Assembly (NCBI RefSeq): GCF_002970935.1
Contig: NZ_CP027194.1
Span: forward strand, 2,385,070 to 2,449,069
Length of the DNA stretch: 64,000 nucleotides
Direction: 5' to 3'
From: Lactobacillus sp. CBA3606
GTDB lineage: Bacteria > Bacillota > Bacilli > Lactobacillales > Lactobacillaceae
Under the pieces are notes generated by a model that was not told the origin of the DNA, did no database searches, and saw nothing but the letters and a program-made list of their open reading frames with translations. A program made the translations under genes and the position numbers. This document shows, in pieces, positions 26,060 to 36,259 of this stretch; position 1 is the stretch's first letter; every line of letters begins with the position of its first letter.

Positions 26060-26707
26060 ATGACCCCCATGAAGGAAGATTACTTAAAAATTATTTTCGA
26101 ACTTGGTGGTACAAAGAAAAAGGTGTCCAATAAGCAGATTGCTTTGAGTTTGGACATTGCAGCTGGTTCCGTAACGGAAATGGTTGGTAAATTAGTACAA
26201 GAAGGTTTGGCTAAGCATACGCCTTATGCTGGTATTTCATTAACTAAAAAAGGCATTCGGTATGCTGAAACCTTGGTTCGTAAGCATCGTATTTGGGAAG
26301 ATTTTTTAGTGGATAAGCTAAATTATGAGTTACCCGATGTGCATACGGAAGCAGAAGTTTTGGAACATGTGACCAGTGAACGGCTGGTAGATTCCTTAGA
26401 AGCTTATTTAGGTCATCCGACTTATTGTCCCCATGGTGGGGCGATTCCAGATAAAGATGGGCACTATAAGGAAGACAGCCATACCACGTTAGCAGATACT
26501 GAAGATGGTACCGTGGTCAATGTCGAACGGTTCATTGATAACCATGATTTACTCGTTTATTTGCATGGGTTAGCGTTAAAGATTGGGCAAACTGTGCAAG
26601 TTATGAAGCATGATCCATTTGAAGGCCCGGTGACGATCGAAGTACAAGCGACGGGACAACAAATTCCGGTCAGTTATAAGGCGGCTCACAACATTTTTGT
26701 GAAATAA
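26060..26707 (+). CDS. DtxR/MntR-family metal-dependent regulator
   Basis: The 215-residue protein has an N-terminal winged helix (MKEDYLKIIFELGG...IALSLDIAAGSVTEMVGKL), a metal-binding dimer domain (RKHRIWEDFLVD, EAEVLEHVTSERL, GHPTYCPHGGAIP) and a C-terminal SH3/FeoA-like domain (about 140-215). It should repress metal uptake genes when Mn or Fe is plentiful. No transporter is next to it. AGGTGACG precedes the ATG. Confidence 0.88.
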   Translation: MTPMKEDYLKIIFELGGTKKKVSNKQIALSLDIAAGSVTEMVGKLVQEGLAKHTPYAGISLTKKGIRYAETLVRKHRIWEDFLVDKLNYELPDVHTEAEVLEHVTSERLVDSLEAYLGHPTYCPHGGAIPDKDGHYKEDSHTTLADTEDGTVVNVERFIDNHDLLVYLHGLALKIGQTVQVMKHDPFEGPVTIEVQATGQQIPVSYKAAHNIFVK

Positions 26708-26964
26708 ATTAAATTAATCGTATTATAAGTCAGTTTTACTAAAGGGTTGTAACGCGGTGGGACAGGCTTTCGCCAATAAAGCTAAAGAAATTTAGGAAAT
26801 ATGCGTGATTAGCTATCCTTTTCGAAAACAATATGCTACAATTGTTCTTGTAGCTTGGTTAGGTAATTTTGGTCAGATCGTTTCAATAAACTATCCCCAT
26901 TTGCACCGAATCATGATTTACATTAATTTATATGTGCAAAAAAGCACTAGGAGGATTTTTTATT

Positions 26965-27165
26965 ATGGAACATGGAACAGTTAAATGGTTTAACGCCGAC
27001 AAGGGTTTTGGTTTTATCACTCGCGAAAACGGTAGCGATGTATTCGTACATTTCTCAGCTATCCAAGAAGACGGCTTCAAGACTCTTGAAGAAGGCCAAG
27101 CTGTAGCATTCGACGTTGAAGAAAGCGATCGTGGCCCACAAGCAGTTAACGTTACTAAAGACTAA
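26965..27165 (+). CDS. csp: Cold-shock protein
   Basis: The 66-residue protein is a single OB-fold cold-shock domain: [18 protein letters not shown] carries RNP1 and DVFVHFSAI carries RNP2. It binds single-stranded RNA and DNA and melts RNA structure at low temperature. The start is ATG 26965 behind AGGAGG. The 257-bp stretch upstream is without a gene and probably holds a long structured leader, common for csp genes. A terminator follows. Confidence 0.95.
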   Translation: MEHGTVKWFNADKGFGFITRENGSDVFVHFSAIQEDGFKTLEEGQAVAFDVEESDRGPQAVNVTKD

Positions 27166-27209
27166 TTAACAGCTTAAACGGCTAATCTCTAATTTATTAG
27201 AGGTTCTTC

Positions 27210-27255
27210 AAAAACCCGGTTATGGAAGGAAACTTCCGTGGCCGGTTTTTTCGTC
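27210..27255 (+). terminator. Terminator of csp
   Basis: AAAAACCCGGTTATGGAA pairs with TTCCGTGGCCGGTTTTT and ends in a T-run. Confidence 0.85.
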
Positions 27256-27331
27256 GTCTCATCAAAATAATGGTTGGTTTTAGGGTTGAGTTAGCTTATG
27301 ATATTTGCAAGTGCAAAAGGGGGTGCCGGTC

Positions 27332-28075
27332 ATGACGGCGGATGAATTAATAATTGCAACATGTTTGAAAGCTGGCAAAATTATGGTTGAAAATGGCTCC
27401 GAAATTTCGCGGGTGGATGATACCATGATTCGCATCGCCCAAAATGCTGGGGTGATTCAGGCCAATACATACGTGACGATTACGGGGGTCATGATGTCGA
27501 TTCAAGGACGCAATGCCACCCAGATAGCGGCCATCACCCAACGGACGATTGATTTGGAAAAAGTTGCGCAAGTGAACCAATTATCGCGAGCTTTTGCGGC
27601 ACAAACGTTAGATTTGCCCGGCCTATATGCGGCCTTAAACGATTTGGATCAAGCGTCACGTTCATTTCCATTATGGTTACAACTGGTTGGGGCCGCCTTA
27701 GTCAGTGGGCCGCTAATGATTATGTTTCGACAAGAAACGGTGAATACCTGGCCTACTGTATTGATTGGAACGCTGGGGTACCTCGTCTTTTATTTATTGA
27801 ATCGCTATTTAAAGATCAAGTTTTTGAGTGAACTAGTAGCGGCTTTGTTTATTGGGATAACAGCCGAATGGGTCTGCCAACTTGGTTGGGGAACGACGAT
27901 TAACGATATTATCATTGGCGCGTTGATGCCATTAGTGCCTGGTGTCCCATTAACTAATGCAGTCCGTGATATTTTAGCCGGTAATTTTGTTAGTGGACCA
28001 GCTCGTGCGGTGGAAGCCTTAATTAGTGCGGCAGCATTGGGATTTGGGATTGCAGTTATTATTACGATTTTTTAA
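27332..28075 (+). CDS. ThrE-family threonine/serine exporter, large subunit
   Basis: The 247-residue protein carries the N-terminal ThrE region (CLKAGKIMVENGSEISRVDDTMIRIA) and then about five membrane helices with GALMPLVPGVPLTNAVRDI, a ThrE signature. It forms a split threonine/serine exporter with the next gene. ATG 27332 follows AAAGGGGG; the GTG at 27305 is less likely. The next gene starts 12 bp later behind AAGGAGG. Confidence 0.88.
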   Translation: MTADELIIATCLKAGKIMVENGSEISRVDDTMIRIAQNAGVIQANTYVTITGVMMSIQGRNATQIAAITQRTIDLEKVAQVNQLSRAFAAQTLDLPGLYAALNDLDQASRSFPLWLQLVGAALVSGPLMIMFRQETVNTWPTVLIGTLGYLVFYLLNRYLKIKFLSELVAALFIGITAEWVCQLGWGTTINDIIIGALMPLVPGVPLTNAVRDILAGNFVSGPARAVEALISAAALGFGIAVIITIF

Positions 28076-28087
28076 GGAGGTCCGCCC

Positions 28088-28540
28088 ATGCATATTGTTG
28101 GTCAACTGGTGTTAGCCTACTTAGCCGTTTTAGGATTTGGTTTAATTATCAATATTCCTCGCCGCGCATTGAATCTGGCGGGCTGGATTGGTACCTTAAC
28201 TTGGGGTTGTTATTTGATTGTGCAAGCCGCTGATGGTGGCGTTGTTTTAGGAAGTTTTATTGGGTCAGTCGGCATTGGGGTCCTCAGCAATTTAGCGGCT
28301 CATTATAAAAAAATGCCATCTATTATTTTTAATATTCCGAGTTTGGTGTCGTTTGTGCCCGGGAGTCAAGCGTATCAAATGGTTCGCAACTTTGCCCTCA
28401 GTAAGTACAGTGTCGCCGTTGGGTTCATGTTACAAGTCGTCGTCATTACAGGTGCGATTGCCTTGGGGTTTCTGATTGCAGAACTATTGAATCGGTCGAT
28501 TGCTTTTTGGCTGTTGCAAATGCGACGATTACGACGATGA
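28088..28540 (+). CDS. ThrE-family threonine/serine exporter, small subunit
   Basis: The 150-residue membrane protein corresponds to the second half of ThrE (DUF3815 type). It has about four helices and the motif IIFNIPSLVSFVPGSQAYQMVRN. In many Firmicutes ThrE is split this way. It is co-transcribed with the large subunit behind a strong ribosome site, and ends before a terminator. Confidence 0.87.
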   Translation: MHIVGQLVLAYLAVLGFGLIINIPRRALNLAGWIGTLTWGCYLIVQAADGGVVLGSFIGSVGIGVLSNLAAHYKKMPSIIFNIPSLVSFVPGSQAYQMVRNFALSKYSVAVGFMLQVVVITGAIALGFLIAELLNRSIAFWLLQMRRLRR

Positions 28541-28562
28541 GGGATTGCCATTTTAGGACAGT

Positions 28563-28596
28563 AAAAAGGCTTGGGTTTTTGCCCAAGCCTTTTTTA
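28563..28596. terminator. Bidirectional terminator between thrE genes and the LCP gene
   Basis: AAAAAGGCTTGGG pairs with CCCAAGCCTTTTT around a T-rich loop, with A- and T-runs on either side. Confidence 0.88.
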
Positions 28597-28609
28597 GTGA
28601 TCAGTTGTT

Positions 28610-29626
28610 TTATTTACCGTACAAACTCCCGGTAGTGGCGGCTTTAAGATCTAATGACTTACGTAAAACGTTAGTAACCCGTTGCTTTTCAGTCTGGGAA
28701 ACAACTTCGAAGGATTGACCATCGATGTTTTTGCCAGTGCCTTGTGCATGGTCGGAAACGATGTTCTTAGTTGCTTTGCGGTAGTTAGAAACGATGCTAG
28801 TTAAGTTACCAAAGGTCAAATCAGTTCGTGTTTGTTTGGCAATTGACTTCAAGAAGTCTTGCTTCATTAAGTTAGTTGCACTAGAACTTTCACTGATAAT
28901 AGCGGTAATTAACTGCCGTTGGCGTTGTTGCCGACCATAGTCACCTAAAGGATCATCGTAACGCATCCGTGAGTAGGCCAAAGCTTTAGCCCCGTTCATG
29001 TGGGTCTTGACGCCTTTGGTGAACGTATAGCCTTCATAGGTAAAGGTTCGGATGGGGGTAATGTCGATTCCACCAATTTCGTTAATAACTTTTTTCATCC
29101 CACCCATGTTAATTAAGGCGTAGTAATCTATTGGCACGTTTAGCCAGTTTTGGACTGTTTTAATAGTGGTACCCGCACTACCATAAGCGTAGGCGGCATT
29201 TAATTTAGCTGGAAAGTCTTGTTCAAAGCCAGAAATTGCAACTTCTGAGTCACGCGGTAAACTCATTAAAGTCGTGGTCTTAGTCTGTGGATTGATGGTA
29301 GCGACGATCAAGGTATCGGTCCGTCCTTTGTAATCCCGTCCTAAGGCCCCAGTATCCGTACCCAATAATAAGATTGAGACGGGCTTCTTACCATTTAATA
29401 CGGCGCCAGTATCACGCGTCTTCTTGATGCCACTGCTTTGATAAACAATCTTGGCGGCGCTTTTAGCGTTGAAATAAGTTCGAGCAGCAAAGGCACCAAT
29501 GCCGACTAGCAATACGGCAATGATAACTAAGATGGTATTACGAACAGGGTGCCGTCTTTTTTTCTGTGGACCTTGGCCCCCAGACTTTTCTTGGTGTAAC
29601 TGTGAACGACTTGGCATTTCTTCCAT
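28610..29626 (-). CDS. LytR-CpsA-Psr (LCP) family wall polymer ligase
   Basis: The 338-residue protein has a short basic cytoplasmic tail, one membrane helix (TILVIIAVLLVGIGAFAA, about 36-53) and the LCP domain outside. Its signature residues are present: SILLLGTDTG, GRTDTLIVATI, SLPRDSEV, then KALAYSRMRYDDPLGDYGRQQRQRQL with the conserved Arg residues. LCP enzymes transfer teichoic-acid or polysaccharide chains to peptidoglycan. ATG 29624-29626 follows GGAGGAG; an upstream in-frame start lacks a ribosome site. Confidence 0.9.
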   Translation of the reverse strand: MEEMPSRSQLHQEKSGGQGPQKKRRHPVRNTILVIIAVLLVGIGAFAARTYFNAKSAAKIVYQSSGIKKTRDTGAVLNGKKPVSILLLGTDTGALGRDYKGRTDTLIVATINPQTKTTTLMSLPRDSEVAISGFEQDFPAKLNAAYAYGSAGTTIKTVQNWLNVPIDYYALINMGGMKKVINEIGGIDITPIRTFTYEGYTFTKGVKTHMNGAKALAYSRMRYDDPLGDYGRQQRQRQLITAIISESSSATNLMKQDFLKSIAKQTRTDLTFGNLTSIVSNYRKATKNIVSDHAQGTGKNIDGQSFEVVSQTEKQRVTNVLRKSLDLKAATTGSLYGK

Positions 29627-29897
29627 GAACTTTCTCCTCCAAAATGATTGCATAAAAAACTATCCATAGTTTAGCATTTTTTCACGCTATCGGAAACTAA
29701 ATCCAAACCATGATAACGATAAAAATGTCACTTTAGTTAATCATAACGGTTTTAGCGCGTGAAAATGATTAATTCATGATTTCTTTGGGCTTTTTTAATG
29801 TTCACGAACAAATTGTTGGACTTATTTCAGACAATGATGGGGTTATGGTATAATTTTGTTAATTATTAATTATTAATTGATGGGGGTTCTAGTTTTG

Positions 29898-30560
29898 ATG
29901 ATCGATAAGTCGCGAAGTCGGCCGATCAAGTTTGTCGTGGGGGTCATTTTATTTGCTTACCTAAGCTATTTTATTAGTGAAGGGGCCATTGGGATTGATT
30001 TATTGGACGCTGGGGTGACATCACTGGTGACAATTAAAGTTAATGGCTTTTTTACCGGTAGTTTTAAGCTGATTTCTTGGCTTGCATCACCAGGCCGTGA
30101 TATTTTGTGGCTAGTGTTGCTGTCATTCTTACTGTACGGCTTCAAATATAAAATTCAGGCCTTTTGGTCGTTAGGGTTAATGGCCGGCGGGGTTATTTTA
30201 GATTTTATTTTCAAACACCTCGTTGCGCGGGCTCGACCGATTGACCATTTGGCAGCTGATAGTGGCTATAGTTATCCGAGTGGTCATGTCATGGGAACCT
30301 TTTTGTTAGTAACAGTTATTATTATATTTGTCGTACCGGAGTTAGCCAGTTATCGCTGGGCACTAGTCCTTAAATGGGCTAGTATTGTTTGGCTCTTGTT
30401 AGTCATGATTGCGCGTATTTATATGCAAGCTCATTATCCAACTGATACCCTTGGGGCAGTTTTATTAGGTTGGATTTGGGTGGAAGTCATGGAATGGCTA
30501 TATGTGTTATATGCTCGGAATTTATTACGTTGGCAATTGTTCTATCGTTCCTACCTATAG
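29898..30560 (+). CDS. PAP2-family membrane phosphatase
   Basis: The 220-residue protein has about six membrane helices and the three PAP2 motifs: KHLVARARPIDH, YPSGHVMG and RIYMQAHYPTDTLG. The histidines of the last two are catalytic. Likely substrates are phosphatidic acid, phosphatidylglycerophosphate or undecaprenyl pyrophosphate. ATG 29898 is preferred, with GGGGGT about 10 bp upstream. Confidence 0.88.
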   Translation: MIDKSRSRPIKFVVGVILFAYLSYFISEGAIGIDLLDAGVTSLVTIKVNGFFTGSFKLISWLASPGRDILWLVLLSFLLYGFKYKIQAFWSLGLMAGGVILDFIFKHLVARARPIDHLAADSGYSYPSGHVMGTFLLVTVIIIFVVPELASYRWALVLKWASIVWLLLVMIARIYMQAHYPTDTLGAVLLGWIWVEVMEWLYVLYARNLLRWQLFYRSYL

Positions 30561-30568
30561 AATCACTT

Positions 30569-30613
30569 AAAGCGACTTACCTTGACAAAGTTTTCAAGGT
30601 AGTCGCTTTTTTT
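30569..30613. terminator. Terminator between PAP2 and esterase genes
   Basis: AAAGCGACT-TACCTTGA pairs with TCAAGGTAGTCGCTTT, followed by eight T. Confidence 0.88.
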
Positions 30614-30616
30614 TAG

Positions 30617-31414
30617 TCATTTGGCTTGCATGGTCAGCCACTCCAAGGCAAGGGTGAACCAATGGGCGACATGTGGTTGATTAGCCGCCGGTCGCCAGGC
30701 TGTCTGGGCGTTAGCTAAAGCCAACCCGTGCGGACCGTGTTGAAAAACATGTAGTTCGTAAGGGATTTTAGCGTGCGCCAAAGCTTGCGCATAGGCTAAT
30801 GAATTAGTCGCTGGGACTAATGGGTCATCCGCAGTGACCCAAATGAAAGTCGGTCGATTAGTCGTCTGAACGTGCTGGTCGGCGGCGAGTTCAGTGGGAT
30901 TGGCCGTCCATGTGGCTAAGGTCGCTGAATCAGCAGGGTAGCCGTATTGCGGGTTAATCACCGGGTAACTTAAAATGACGGCTGCCGGTTTGAGTTGATC
31001 AGCGGTTGTGTTTAAAGCGGCTGGTAACCAATCGTGCCAATAGTCATTATATAAGGCCACAACATGACCACCGGCACTGAAGCCGACTGGCGTAATTTGC
31101 TGAACATCTAACTGCCAAGCGGTGGCCTGTTGATGCAAAAATTGAATGGCACGACCAAGTTCTAATACAGGAGTTAGCCCGAGTGGCTGCACGTCCGTTA
31201 GTAAGGAATATTGTAAATAAAAAGCTTGATAGCCATGGTCGGCAAAGGCCAGGGCTAAGGTTTCAGCTTGTGCAACTGGGATATGAGTATAGCCACCCCC
31301 AGGGACAATAATAATACTCGGATAGTTGGTTGTGCGTTCAGTTGGCGCAGCGGGATGTAAAAAGCCAGTTAGTTGGGCATCACTACCAGTTAATTTGTGT
31401 TGAATCACTTGCAT
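30617..31414 (-). CDS. Alpha/beta hydrolase (esterase)
   Basis: The 265-residue protein has the HSL/BD-FAE-type esterase pattern: IIIVPGGGYTHIP forms the oxyanion hole, TPVGFSAGGHVVAL (about 110-123) carries the serine nucleophile, and the acid and histidine lie near TADDPLVP and HVFQHGPHG. It has no signal peptide and should act in the cytosol on short-chain esters. ATG 31412-31414 is preceded by GAGGTGATTGC. The gene is divergent from a GNAT gene 60 bp away. Confidence 0.85.
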   Translation of the reverse strand: MQVIQHKLTGSDAQLTGFLHPAAPTERTTNYPSIIIVPGGGYTHIPVAQAETLALAFADHGYQAFYLQYSLLTDVQPLGLTPVLELGRAIQFLHQQATAWQLDVQQITPVGFSAGGHVVALYNDYWHDWLPAALNTTADQLKPAAVILSYPVINPQYGYPADSATLATWTANPTELAADQHVQTTNRPTFIWVTADDPLVPATNSLAYAQALAHAKIPYELHVFQHGPHGLALANAQTAWRPAANQPHVAHWFTLALEWLTMQAK

Positions 31415-31474
31415 GCAATCACCTCTATTGATATGGTTAACATAACTAGTATAACGCAAACGGGGTGGGAACTA

Positions 31475-32050
31475 ATGCCAATGACAACGGCTGATTTACA
31501 TAATGAACAATTAAATTTACGCCCATTTACAATGGCTGATGGGGCGGATTATTATGCGTTAGTCCGAGAAAAATCGGTGGCGACTAACGCTGGTTTTACA
31601 CCGGTCGCTGGCTTGATGGAGGCCCAATATTTATTAAAACGGCAGCTAACATCACCACAACTTTTTGCAATTGTCTTACGAGCAACTGGTAAAGTGATTG
31701 GCAGTATTGGGTTGTACGAGCGAATGAACGCCCAAGGTGAACCGGCACCCAGTCAAATGGATCTGGGTTACATGTTGAACGTGGCCTACTGGCATCATGG
31801 CTATATGACGGCTGCCGTGCACCTGCTGCAAAAATATGCCTTTGAAGCCTTGGCCCTAAAACGACTAACAGCGAGCTGTTTGCAAGCTAACGTTGCGTCA
31901 GCCTTAATCTTGCAACACGCTGGTTTTCGGCAATACGACCAAGTGACACATCCAGCGTACGCTCAGTTTGGCGCGGGGCAAACGGAATTGTTTTTTGAGA
32001 ATGTTCCGACTAAGTCAACGACAGGAGATGAGCACGATGCAACTCGCTAA
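31475..32050 (+). CDS. GNAT acetyltransferase, RimJ/RimL type
   Basis: The 191-residue protein resembles RimJ/RimL enzymes: LNLRPFTMADGADYYAL near the N-terminus, IGSIGLYERM, LGYMLNVAYWHHGYMTAAV and LTASCLQANVASALILQHAGFRQ. It may acetylate a protein N-terminus or a small molecule. ATG 31475 follows CGGGGTGG. It overlaps the Rrf2 gene by 14 bp, so the two are coupled. Confidence 0.83.
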   Translation: MPMTTADLHNEQLNLRPFTMADGADYYALVREKSVATNAGFTPVAGLMEAQYLLKRQLTSPQLFAIVLRATGKVIGSIGLYERMNAQGEPAPSQMDLGYMLNVAYWHHGYMTAAVHLLQKYAFEALALKRLTASCLQANVASALILQHAGFRQYDQVTHPAYAQFGAGQTELFFENVPTKSTTGDEHDATR

Positions 32051-32561
32051 ATCATTTGAACAAGCGGCTTGTATTTTAGTCTTATTAGCCACCCAACGGC
32101 CAGATATTCCGTTGACTGCGGATGTTATTCATGAACGGATTGGGGGTTCTGCAACTTATATCCGAAAAATCATTCGTAAACTGGTCGTGGCTGATTTAGT
32201 CGCATCAACGAGTGGCAATAACGGTGGGGTTCAATTAGCACGCTCGCCAGAAACGATTACGATTAAAGATGCTGTGTTGGCAATTGAAGGGCCTTTGCAT
32301 ACCTTTCCCGACCATGGTTATTTTGATCAAGTCTTTAAGGACGTTGAACCGGTAGCAGACGAGGGCACTAAAGTGGTTAATGCGATTTTTGCGCAAGCGG
32401 ATGAACGATGGCTGAGCTTCTTAGCACAACAAAAAATTGCGACGCTGATCAAAGAGTTATTAGTGGTCAATCAGATTCCAGTCTTAAATTGGACCAATCA
32501 ATCGGAGAATAAAATGGCACAATTAAATGAAATTTTGGCACATTTACGGCCGACTAAGTGA
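32037..32561 (+). CDS. Rrf2-family transcriptional regulator
   Basis: The 174-residue protein has an Rrf2 winged helix (FEQAACILVLLATQRPDIPLTADVIHERIGGSATYIRKIIRKL). The three cysteines that hold an iron-sulfur cluster in IscR/NsrR are absent, so it likely senses something else. The ATG at 32037 lies inside the acetyltransferase gene behind AGGAG. It is 190 bp upstream of alsS on the same strand and is a candidate regulator of it. Confidence 0.82.
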   Translation: MQLAKSFEQAACILVLLATQRPDIPLTADVIHERIGGSATYIRKIIRKLVVADLVASTSGNNGGVQLARSPETITIKDAVLAIEGPLHTFPDHGYFDQVFKDVEPVADEGTKVVNAIFAQADERWLSFLAQQKIATLIKELLVVNQIPVLNWTNQSENKMAQLNEILAHLRPTK

Positions 32562-32680
32562 GATAAGCTACATACTTGGCTGAAATTGTATCCGGTTTCA
32601 GCCGGATGCGTCGATTAAGCCGGGGTGGACCGCGTTTTTGGTGACATAATGATTCAGAAACTTTTTTTCACAAGTGCCAA

Positions 32681-32731
32681 AACGCTGTTATTACGGCGTT
32701 ATCTGTGATATTCTAACAATAACTTTCACAA
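32681..32731 (+). promoter_or_regulatory. Promoter region of alsS with an inverted repeat
   Basis: AACGCTGTTA/TTACGGCGTT (32681-32700) is an imperfect palindrome upstream of a TATTCT-like -10 (about 32709). This is a plausible operator site, perhaps for the adjacent Rrf2 protein. Evidence is limited to symmetry and position. Confidence 0.35.
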
Positions 32732-32749
32732 AACAGGAGCGAAATAAAA

Positions 32750-34432
32750 ATGGCAGATAAGAAGTATTATGGGGCCGACGCAATTGTCGACAGTCTTGCG
32801 AATCATGACGTCAAGTATGTTTTTGGGATTCCCGGTGCTAAGATTGATCGGGTTTTTGAACGACTTGAACATCCAGTTAACCCGAAGAGTCCCAAGCTAG
32901 TCGTCACGCGGCATGAGCAAAATGCAGCCTTTATTGCAGCTGGCATTGGTCGGATCACTGGGAAACCCGGCGTGGTTTTAACGACATCTGGACCAGGGGC
33001 CAGTAACTTGGCAACTGGCTTAGTGACGGCGACGGCCGAGGGAGACCCCGTGTTGGCCATTTCTGGGCAAGTCCAACGAGCTGATTTGTTACGGTTGACC
33101 CATCAAAGCATGGATAATGCGGCTTTATTTGAACCGATTACAAAGTATAGTGCCGAAGTCCAAGAACCCGGCAACTTGTCGGAAGTCCTTGCGAATGCCT
33201 ATCAAGAAGCAACTGCGGCCAAGCAAGGCGCCAGCTTCGTCAGTGTACCGCAAGATGTTACGGATTCGATTGTGCGGACGCCGGTGATTGAGGCGTTACA
33301 AGCGCCTAAATTAGGTCCTGCAAGTCCGGTTGAAGCAACGTTGTTAGCGCAAAAGATTAAAGCTGCGAAATTACCAGTATTGTTAGTTGGAATGCGGGCA
33401 TCCTCGCCAGAAGTCACCCAAGCAATTCGTAATTTGGTGACGGCGGCCAATCTGCCAGTGGTCGAAACGTTCCAAGCAGCGGGCGTCATTTCTCGTGATT
33501 TAGAATCACAACATTTCTTTGGTCGCGTGGGCTTGTTCCGCAATCAACCTGGGGATATGTTGTTGAAGAAGTCTGATTTGGTCATTGCAGTTGGGTATGA
33601 TCCAATCGAATATGAACCACGTAACTGGAATGCCGAAGGTAAGTCGCGCATTGTGGTTGTCGATGACATGCGCGCTGAAATTGATCATAACTTCCAGCCG
33701 GAGACTGAATTGGTGGGGGATATTGCCCAAACCTTAGACTTCTTATTACCTTATATGAAGGGCTACGATATCAGTGATGCGGCTAAAGACTATTTAAAAG
33801 AATTACAAGAGAAATTAAAAACGCGCGATTTTGTGCCGAATATTGATGAAAGTTCGGCCTTGAATCATCCGTTATCGGTCATTGCCGCCTTGCAACAACG
33901 TGTGACGGATGAGATGACGGTGACCGTGGATGTCGGTAGCTTCTACATCTGGATGGCCCGTCATTTTCGGAGCTACGAACCACGGCACCTCTTATTTAGT
34001 AATGGGATGCAGACGCTAGGGGTCGCTTTACCTTGGGCGATTGCAGCAGCTTTAGTTCGACCGAAGACGCAGATTGTATCGGTGTCAGGTGATGGCGGCT
34101 TTCTTTTTTCGGGTCAAGAACTTGAAACGGCAGTGCGCTTGAAGTTGAATATCGTTCATTTGATTTGGAATGATGGCAACTATGATATGGTCAAATTCCA
34201 AGAAGAAATGAAGTATGGTGAAGATGCAGCGGTTAGTTTTGGGCCGGTTGATTTTGTAAAATATGCTGAGAGCTTCGGTGCTACTGGGTTACGGGTCAAT
34301 AAACCTAGTGAGTTAGAACAAGTTTTAGATGCTGCTTTTAAAACGACTGGTCCGGTCATTGTGGATATTCCAATTGATTATTCCGATAATCAAGCTTTAG
34401 GACAAACAATGTTACCAGATCAATTTTATTAA
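32750..34432 (+). CDS. alsS: Acetolactate synthase, catabolic
   Basis: The 560-residue thiamine-diphosphate enzyme condenses two pyruvates to acetolactate, leading to acetoin and diacetyl and relieving pyruvate and acid stress. Visible are the catalytic Glu in [14 protein letters not shown] (about residue 52), [12 protein letters not shown] and the ThDP site [14 protein letters not shown]...WNDGNYDM near 445-475. Length and the lack of a regulatory subunit gene fit catabolic AlsS rather than IlvBN. AGGAGCG precedes the ATG. Confidence 0.93.
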   Translation: MADKKYYGADAIVDSLANHDVKYVFGIPGAKIDRVFERLEHPVNPKSPKLVVTRHEQNAAFIAAGIGRITGKPGVVLTTSGPGASNLATGLVTATAEGDPVLAISGQVQRADLLRLTHQSMDNAALFEPITKYSAEVQEPGNLSEVLANAYQEATAAKQGASFVSVPQDVTDSIVRTPVIEALQAPKLGPASPVEATLLAQKIKAAKLPVLLVGMRASSPEVTQAIRNLVTAANLPVVETFQAAGVISRDLESQHFFGRVGLFRNQPGDMLLKKSDLVIAVGYDPIEYEPRNWNAEGKSRIVVVDDMRAEIDHNFQPETELVGDIAQTLDFLLPYMKGYDISDAAKDYLKELQEKLKTRDFVPNIDESSALNHPLSVIAALQQRVTDEMTVTVDVGSFYIWMARHFRSYEPRHLLFSNGMQTLGVALPWAIAAALVRPKTQIVSVSGDGGFLFSGQELETAVRLKLNIVHLIWNDGNYDMVKFQEEMKYGEDAAVSFGPVDFVKYAESFGATGLRVNKPSELEQVLDAAFKTTGPVIVDIPIDYSDNQALGQTMLPDQFY

Positions 34433-34452
34433 GCTACAACGGCTTAACGGAG

Positions 34453-34745
34453 TTGTCAAACCTAATTGGGTTTTGTATAATGGTTGAGTATATCGAAAGA
34501 AGAGGACGCGATTAACAAGAGTAACTGATTGGAGGCGGGTAACCGCTGGGGATAATCAGTGAAAGGGGCAATCGCCGAAATGGTTCCGGTTGTTACTGGC
34601 TGGACTGTTGGGCTTTGGTTGAATAAATCAAGGACTGTCGCAACTTAGGTTTAAGTTGCGGGGCGCTATCGACGATGAAATCAGCATTAACAGGCCATCT
34701 GATTTAAAGTCTTTTTGCGCACATTGCGAAAGGACTTTTTTATTT
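34453..34745 (+). promoter_or_regulatory. Lysine riboswitch (L-box) and promoter upstream of the lysine permease
   Basis: Promoter TTGTCA (34453-34458) -17- TATAAT (34476-34481). The RNA from about 34496 has L-box core pieces in order: GAAGAGGACGCG, AAGAGTAACTG, GTGAAAGGGG, AATCGCCGAA, GGTTGTTACTGG, then TAAATCAAGGACTGTCGC. The expression platform is a terminator near 34706-34745 (AAAGTC...GGACTTTTTTA). High lysine should stop transcription into the permease gene. Confidence 0.88.
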
Positions 34746-34811
34746 TGGTTTTGAAAAACTGAATCGGTGTGAACACTTTTAGATATAAATTAGATTTTTG
34801 GAGGGTGCCGC

Positions 34812-36259
34812 ATGGCAGAAGAACAACATCACGAGGTCCATCGTGATTTAAAGACGCGTCATTTATCAATGATTGCGTTAGGAGGCAGTATTGGGACGGG
34901 GTTATTTGTGGCTTCCGGATCCGCAATTTCAAGTGCTGGGCCGGGCGGAGCGTTACTCGCATATGTTGGTATTGGAATTATGGTTTACTTCCTAATGACC
35001 AGCTTGGGCGAAATGGCGACTTATTTGCCAGTATCAGGGTCATTTTCCACATATTCAACCAAGTTTGTCGATCCCGCACTAGGCTTTGCCATGGGTTGGA
35101 ATTATTGGTTTAATTGGGCCATCACGTTAGCAGTGGATATTAGTACTGCCGCCATCGTCATGCGATTCTGGCTCCCCAACGTGCCCGGTTGGATTTTTAG
35201 CCTCATCGCATTAGTCTTGATTTTCATCATCAATGCGTTGTCGGTCCGTTCATTTGGCGAGACTGAGTATTGGTTGTCTTTGATTAAAGTGATTACCGTG
35301 CTGGTTTTCTTGGTTGTTGGTGTCTTAACGATCTTTGGCATTATGGGCGGTCATGCAACTGGGTTGAGTAACTTTACTTTCAAAAAGGCCCCATTTGTCG
35401 GGGGAATTCCGACGATTTTGAGTGTGTTTGTTGTTGCTGGTTTTTCGTTCCAAGGGACGGAATTAATCGGGATTACCGCGGGCGAATCCGCGACCCCCGA
35501 AAAAAGTATCCCAGCGGCGATTAAACAAGTTTTCTGGCGCATCTTACTGTTTTATATTTTAGCAATTTTCGTGATTGCAGCGATTATCCCATATACGTCG
35601 AAAGATTTATTGGGGTCATCAGCCAGTGATATTGCGATTAGTCCCTTTACCTTAGTCTTTAAACGGGCCGGCTTGGCGGCAGCTGCAAGTCTGATGAATG
35701 CAGTAATCTTAACTTCGGTTTTGTCGGCTGCCAATTCTGGGATGTATGCCTCAACACGAATGCTATATTCATTGTCGTTACAAGGCTATGCCCCAAAACT
35801 TTTGGGCGGACCAATCGCCATGGTATTCCGATGATGGCATTACTCGGGACAGCGTTTGTCGGACTCTTAACCTTCCTGTCTAGTTTGTCGGGGGGCCGGA
35901 TTTATATCTTCCTCGTTTCGGCCAGTGGGTTAACCGGGTTCATTGCTTGGCTTGGAATTGCTATCTCACATTTGCGGTTTCGTCGCGCCTTTATTAAGCA
36001 AGGCCATCAGCTGAGCGAGTTGCGGTATCACGCAAAGCTCTTTCCGTTTGGGCCATTATTTGCTTTTTTCCTCTGTTTAGTGGTTATTGTGGGTCAAGAC
36101 TTACATTCCTTTGCAACTTGGGATTGGCAAGCCATCGGGATTACTTACATGAGTATTCCGTTGTTTATCGTGTTATTTGTGTATTATAAGATCCGGCACC
36201 ATACGAAGATGGTGCCCTTGGATCAGGTTGATTTATCAAAACATCATTTAGATGAGTAA
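34812..36259 (+). pseudogene. lysP: Lysine-type amino acid permease broken by a one-base frameshift
   Basis: The first frame gives 340 residues (34812-35834): N-terminus HLSMIALGGSIGTGLFVASG, an APC-superfamily amino acid permease with about eight helices, up to APKLLGGPIAMVFR-stop. The next frame (35831-36259, 142 residues) continues exactly where LysP homologues do. Adding one base in GGGCGGACC (about 35805-35812) restores LGRTNRHGIPMMALL, the conserved sequence, giving a normal length of about 483. The broken gene lies directly under a lysine riboswitch. It is either a true loss of function or a sequencing error. GGAGGGTG precedes the ATG. Confidence 0.85.

Noticed and set aside
32667..32731. 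TTCACAA half-sites before alsS as a Rex site.
   Set aside because: Two direct half-sites over 50 bp apart, no proper inverted partner at Rex spacing.
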